Shown one piece after another: positions 16,471 to 19,072 of a stretch of DNA of 19,072 nt. This DNA comes from Bacteroidota bacterium (lineage in GTDB: Bacteria; Bacteroidota; Bacteroidia; NS11-12g; UBA955). The notes under the pieces were generated by a model. The model was not told the DNA's origin. It was given only the letters and a program-made list of their open reading frames with translations, and did not search any database. Where the stretch lies: assembly GCA_018969565.1 (NCBI GenBank), contig JAGWYC010000012.1:1-19072 (forward strand), given 5' to 3'. How positions within the stretch are numbered: the stretch's first letter is position 1; each line of letters begins with the position of its first letter. The translations under genes were made by a program, and so were the position numbers.

Positions 16471-18450
16471 TCATAGCAGCAGGCGAAGGCCGGCAAATAT
16501 CCTCCTGCCCTGCATCGAAGCGTAGTTGTAGGCTGTGTCAAAGGTGTAGCCCTGTGGATTGTCCACGTGGATATTCTTGTCGAAAGGATCAAACGGCCTC
16601 AGCAATGGATCGCGGGGCACGAAGTTGAGCAGGTTACGGATACCTGTGAAGACTTCCATTCCATGTCTGAACTTTCTCGAGCACTGTGCATTCAGCAAAA
16701 CATACCAGGGCGAATATTCAGGCCTGAAATCGTATGGAACCACGGGCAGGCGCATGGGGCTGTAGCATTTTGCGCCCAGGTCAAAAACCACCTTCCCGGG
16801 CAACACTTGCTGCCATTGCAGCGAGGCGCTGAATGGCGGGCTATGTATCTGCGCTTCAAACTCCTTCCTGCCATGGCTGTCATGGCTCAGAAAGCCCACC
16901 TGCATCAACGTGAACCCCAGCATCAGCCGCCGTCCTGATTTCCCGTAGAAGTCGGCATCCATACTCAGGCCCCGGCTGATAGCAAAACCGTTCAGATTCG
17001 CATAGATGATCTGGTTGGGGTTGCTGAAATAATCAGCTACTATTTTATTGCTGAAGCGGGTGTGAAACAGTCCGGCCTCCAGCCTGGCAAAGTGCTTTGG
17101 AATATTCAGCGGCGCCGTGAAGTTCAGCAGGGCAGACCAGGCGCGCTCGGGCAGCAGCGCTTCGCGAAATACTACAGTTCTCGCGCCGGTGAGGGCGGCA
17201 TGATCTTCGGTAAACACATTTACCGGACGGTACGCCGTTCCCAGGTTGAACCGAAGGGATTTCCCACCGCTGATACTCCTTTTCAAGGCCAGCCTAGGGC
17301 TCCAGATGATGCCGTGTACCCTGTCGATATCCGTGCGCAGGCTCAGGTTGTAATCTGTCTGCTTCAGGCCGCGTCCCTCCGCCTGGATAAAGACACCCGG
17401 CAGGAAATTCCTTTGCGGGTTGGCCGTGGCGGGTGTTCCGTCGTCATAGTGGGTGTAACGCAGGGGCAAGCCGGCCAGCCAGGAAATGCCCCGCTGATTC
17501 CAGGTCCACAGTAACTGCATGAAACCAACATATTGCGCGGCATGGAAGGGCAGTGTTCCATACACCGAGTTTTGCCGATGTGCCGTGCCCGAAAACTGCA
17601 GCGCAGGCTTCCCCAAAATATCCAAACGGTAGTTGCCGAGCAGTTCGGTGCGCCGGGTAATAATGCGCTCACCATACACGGAATCAGTTCCCGCGAACCG
17701 TTCTTCCCATTCAAGCTCCCCACCCCAGCGGTACTCCCTGAAACTGCGCAGCGCCAGGGATGCGGGCAGTTTTGACTTTCGGTCGAATGCTATTTTCTGG
17801 AAGAAGCTGAAACGCTGCTGCACCGGTATATCCGCAAAGCCATCGCTGTTGAAGTCCATGACTCTGTTCATGCGGAAGCCATGGATACTGCTCAGCATGT
17901 TCATCCTTCCGGCCTTGTAGCCCACAGCCACATCGGCAGACCACTCGGCATGGCTACTGCCACTGAACTCTGCATGGGTGAATGGCTTGCCGCCCGGCTG
18001 ACGGGTAATCAGGTTCACCACGCCCGCCATGGCTTCCGGACCATACAATGCCGAGGCTGCACCCTTAATGATCTCCACCCGTTCCAGCAAGCTATTGGGA
18101 ATACCCATCAGTCCGTACACCGTGCCCAGGGCGCTCACCATGGGCATGCCGTCAATAGTGACCAGGGTATACGCGCCTTCCATGCCATTGATGTGGATAT
18201 CCCCCGCACTGCACACATTACAGTTTACCTGGGGCTGTAGCCCGTTCACCATCTGAATAGACTCAAACATATTCGGACCGGGATTGGCTCTGAAGAAGGA
18301 CCGCTGCAGTACCTGTACCGGCACCGCACTGGCGCGGCGCAGCACAGGCCTCAGTGAGCCGCTGATGACCACCTCATCCAACCCCGCACTGTCCATTTGC
18401 GCCCAGGCCATGCCGCATCCCATGAAGCATAGAAAAAAATATTTTAGCAT
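16471..18450 (-). CDS. TonB-dependent outer-membrane receptor with CxxC plug
   Basis: A 659-aa outer-membrane transporter. A signal peptide ends AWA (residue 17). A TonB-box-like LDEVVIS follows at about 24-30, then the plug domain (about 35-155) with IHINGMEG, YTLVTIDGMPMV and VEIIKGAASALYGPEAMAGVVNLIT, and a 22-strand-type beta-barrel to the end. There is no N-terminal carboxypeptidase-like domain, so it is closer to BtuB/siderophore-type receptors than to SusC. The plug has C77-N-V-C80 just before the IHINGMEG strand, a possible metal or disulfide site. Such Cys-bearing plugs occur in a Bacteroidota subgroup, but the substrate is not known to me. The C-terminus is LRLLL rather than the usual aromatic residue. 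No partner SusD-like gene is nearby. Confidence 0.92.
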   Translation of the reverse strand: MLKYFFLCFMGCGMAWAQMDSAGLDEVVISGSLRPVLRRASAVPVQVLQRSFFRANPGPNMFESIQMVNGLQPQVNCNVCSAGDIHINGMEGAYTLVTIDGMPMVSALGTVYGLMGIPNSLLERVEIIKGAASALYGPEAMAGVVNLITRQPGGKPFTHAEFSGSSHAEWSADVAVGYKAGRMNMLSSIHGFRMNRVMDFNSDGFADIPVQQRFSFFQKIAFDRKSKLPASLALRSFREYRWGGELEWEERFAGTDSVYGERIITRRTELLGNYRLDILGKPALQFSGTAHRQNSVYGTLPFHAAQYVGFMQLLWTWNQRGISWLAGLPLRYTHYDDGTPATANPQRNFLPGVFIQAEGRGLKQTDYNLSLRTDIDRVHGIIWSPRLALKRSISGGKSLRFNLGTAYRPVNVFTEDHAALTGARTVVFREALLPERAWSALLNFTAPLNIPKHFARLEAGLFHTRFSNKIVADYFSNPNQIIYANLNGFAISRGLSMDADFYGKSGRRLMLGFTLMQVGFLSHDSHGRKEFEAQIHSPPFSASLQWQQVLPGKVVFDLGAKCYSPMRLPVVPYDFRPEYSPWYVLLNAQCSRKFRHGMEVFTGIRNLLNFVPRDPLLRPFDPFDKNIHVDNPQGYTFDTAYNYASMQGRRIFAGLRLLL

Positions 18451-18474
18451 TAACTAAATTAATATTTTGTTTCA

Positions 18475-18506
18475 CAAAAATACGTATAGCCCGACGCAAG
18501 AAGCAA
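18475..18506 (-). promoter_or_regulatory. TonB receptor promoter (TTG-N21-TATTTTTG)
   Basis: On the minus strand tatttttg (18475-18482) is an exact TAnnTTTG -7 element, and a TTG (18504-18506) lies 21 bp upstream, within the 17-23 bp spacing known for Bacteroidota. The start codon at 18450 would follow a leader of about 20 nt. Confidence 0.65.
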
Positions 18507-18525
18507 GGCCCTGAAACAGGGCTGC
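18503..18525. promoter_or_regulatory. Palindrome over the -33 region of the receptor promoter
   Basis: A perfect 6-bp stem gccctg / cagggc with loop aaa (18508-18522) is flanked by gca / tgc pairs beyond a 2-nt bulge. No plus-strand gene precedes it, so a terminator role is unlikely. Its overlap with the receptor's TTG element suggests a possible operator, by inference only. Confidence 0.35.
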
Positions 18526-18639
18526 CTTTTGCATGGTTATAGACTATGACGGTGTGACAAGTTGTTGCCCGGTTGCCGAATGCCATGGGAAATAGACGGA
18601 AGGATGCAAGTACTTCTAAGGCATTGCTTCTGAAAACAT

Positions 18640-18647
18640 TAACTTTG
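18640..18647 (+). promoter_or_regulatory. Aconitase -7 promoter element
   Basis: The sequence taactttg matches TAnnTTTG exactly, 21 bp before the ATG at 18669, and is identical, with the following C, to the miaB element. The best -33 candidate is ambiguous (a TTG only 13 bp upstream). Confidence 0.55.
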
Positions 18648-18668
18648 CGCCAAGATTCATAAAGACCT

Positions 18669-19072
18669 ATGGCTTTCGACCTTGATCTCATCAAATCCGT
18701 GTATGAAAGGATGCCTTCCCGCGTAGAAGCTGCGCGTAAAATGGCAGGCAGACCGCTGACCCTTTCCGAGAAAATCCTGTTCAACCACCTGTGGGATGGC
18801 CATGCCGCCGCACAATACGAGCGGGGTAGGTCTTATGTAGATTTCGCTCCGGACCGTGTAGCCATGCAGGATGCCACCGCGCAGATGGCCCTGCTTCAGT
18901 TTATGCAGGCCGGAAGGCCCAAAGTAGCGGTGCCCAGCACAGTACACTGCGACCACCTGATTACGGCCAAAACCGGTGCTGACGCCGACCTCAAGATCGC
19001 CAACGAAGAAAGCCGCGAGGTTTATGATTTCCTGGCTTCTGTTTCGAATAAGTATGGTATTGGTTTCTGGAA
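18669..19072 (+). CDS. acn: Aconitate hydratase, N-terminal part (cut by window end)
   Basis: The first 134 codons of aconitase, the TCA-cycle [4Fe-4S] enzyme that interconverts citrate and isocitrate in the cytoplasm. The frame begins MAFDLDLIKSVYERMP and includes the family signatures LSEKILFNHLWD, DRVAMQDATAQMALLQFM (Asp-Gln active-site region) and PSTVHCDHLI (substrate-binding His/Asp). The sequence resembles the mitochondrial-type enzyme used by many Bacteroidota rather than AcnB. The cluster cysteines lie beyond the window. It is divergent from the TonB receptor across 218 bp and has its own -7 element. The window ends 2 nt into codon 135. Confidence 0.95.
   Translation, partial: MAFDLDLIKSVYERMPSRVEAARKMAGRPLTLSEKILFNHLWDGHAAAQYERGRSYVDFAPDRVAMQDATAQMALLQFMQAGRPKVAVPSTVHCDHLITAKTGADADLKIANEESREVYDFLASVSNKYGIGFW

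Noticed and set aside
18503..18530. Hairpin followed by cctttt as a plus-strand terminator
   Set aside because: No plus-strand gene lies upstream to terminate, and the site overlaps a good minus-strand promoter.

Overview
The window looks like a chromosomal segment of a Bacteroidota bacterium, probably Chitinophagales/Sphingobacteriia-like. The main clues are a type IX secretion (T9SS) sorting domain on a giant exported protein, a DUF6029-type outer-membrane barrel, a SusC-era style TonB receptor, a large N-terminally extended cytochrome c peroxidase, and exact TAnnTTTG -7 promoter elements. GC content looks moderate, around 50 percent by eye. No tRNA, rRNA, CRISPR array, transposase or phage gene was seen.

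Layout. 1-418 has no convincing gene and carries an imperfect inverted repeat plus a REP-like hairpin. 419-1912 (+) encodes a DUF4062 / GHKL-type ATP-binding / winged-helix protein with a tetrapeptide-repeat linker. A structured, repeat-like spacer (about 1925-2060) separates it from the convergent miaB (2065-3483, -). Divergent from miaB is a secreted YD/RHS-like repeat protein (3621-4751, +). Next comes an exported redox and phosphatase-like block on the + strand: a 645-aa di-haem cytochrome c peroxidase, a small c-type cytochrome 3 bp behind it, and a 1482-aa T9SS substrate (three identical-period 194-aa repeats, a galactose-binding-like domain, a PhoX/DUF839 domain, PKD-like domains, sorting tail) closed by a strong terminator at 11772-11804. 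A DUF6029-like outer-membrane protein follows (11948-13630, +).

The minus-strand block 13679-16235 is a tightly packed four-gene operon. Reading from the promoter side it encodes two paralogous small secreted proteins (mature N-terminus WIIYS, CX7CP, C-terminal KEEL), a secreted possibly beta-propeller-like protein, and a CxxC lipoprotein. Coupling is by a 4-bp ATGA overlap, a 4-bp gap and a 20-bp overlap. I do not recognise this system, and it is the best candidate here for something undescribed. Upstream of it is a TonB-dependent receptor with a CxxC in its plug (16471-18450, -). Divergent from that is the start of aconitase (18669 to the window end).

Most of the window therefore encodes cell-envelope or exported proteins; miaB and aconitase are the ordinary housekeeping genes. 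Functional links between neighbours are inferred from spacing and shared exported location, not from any experiment.
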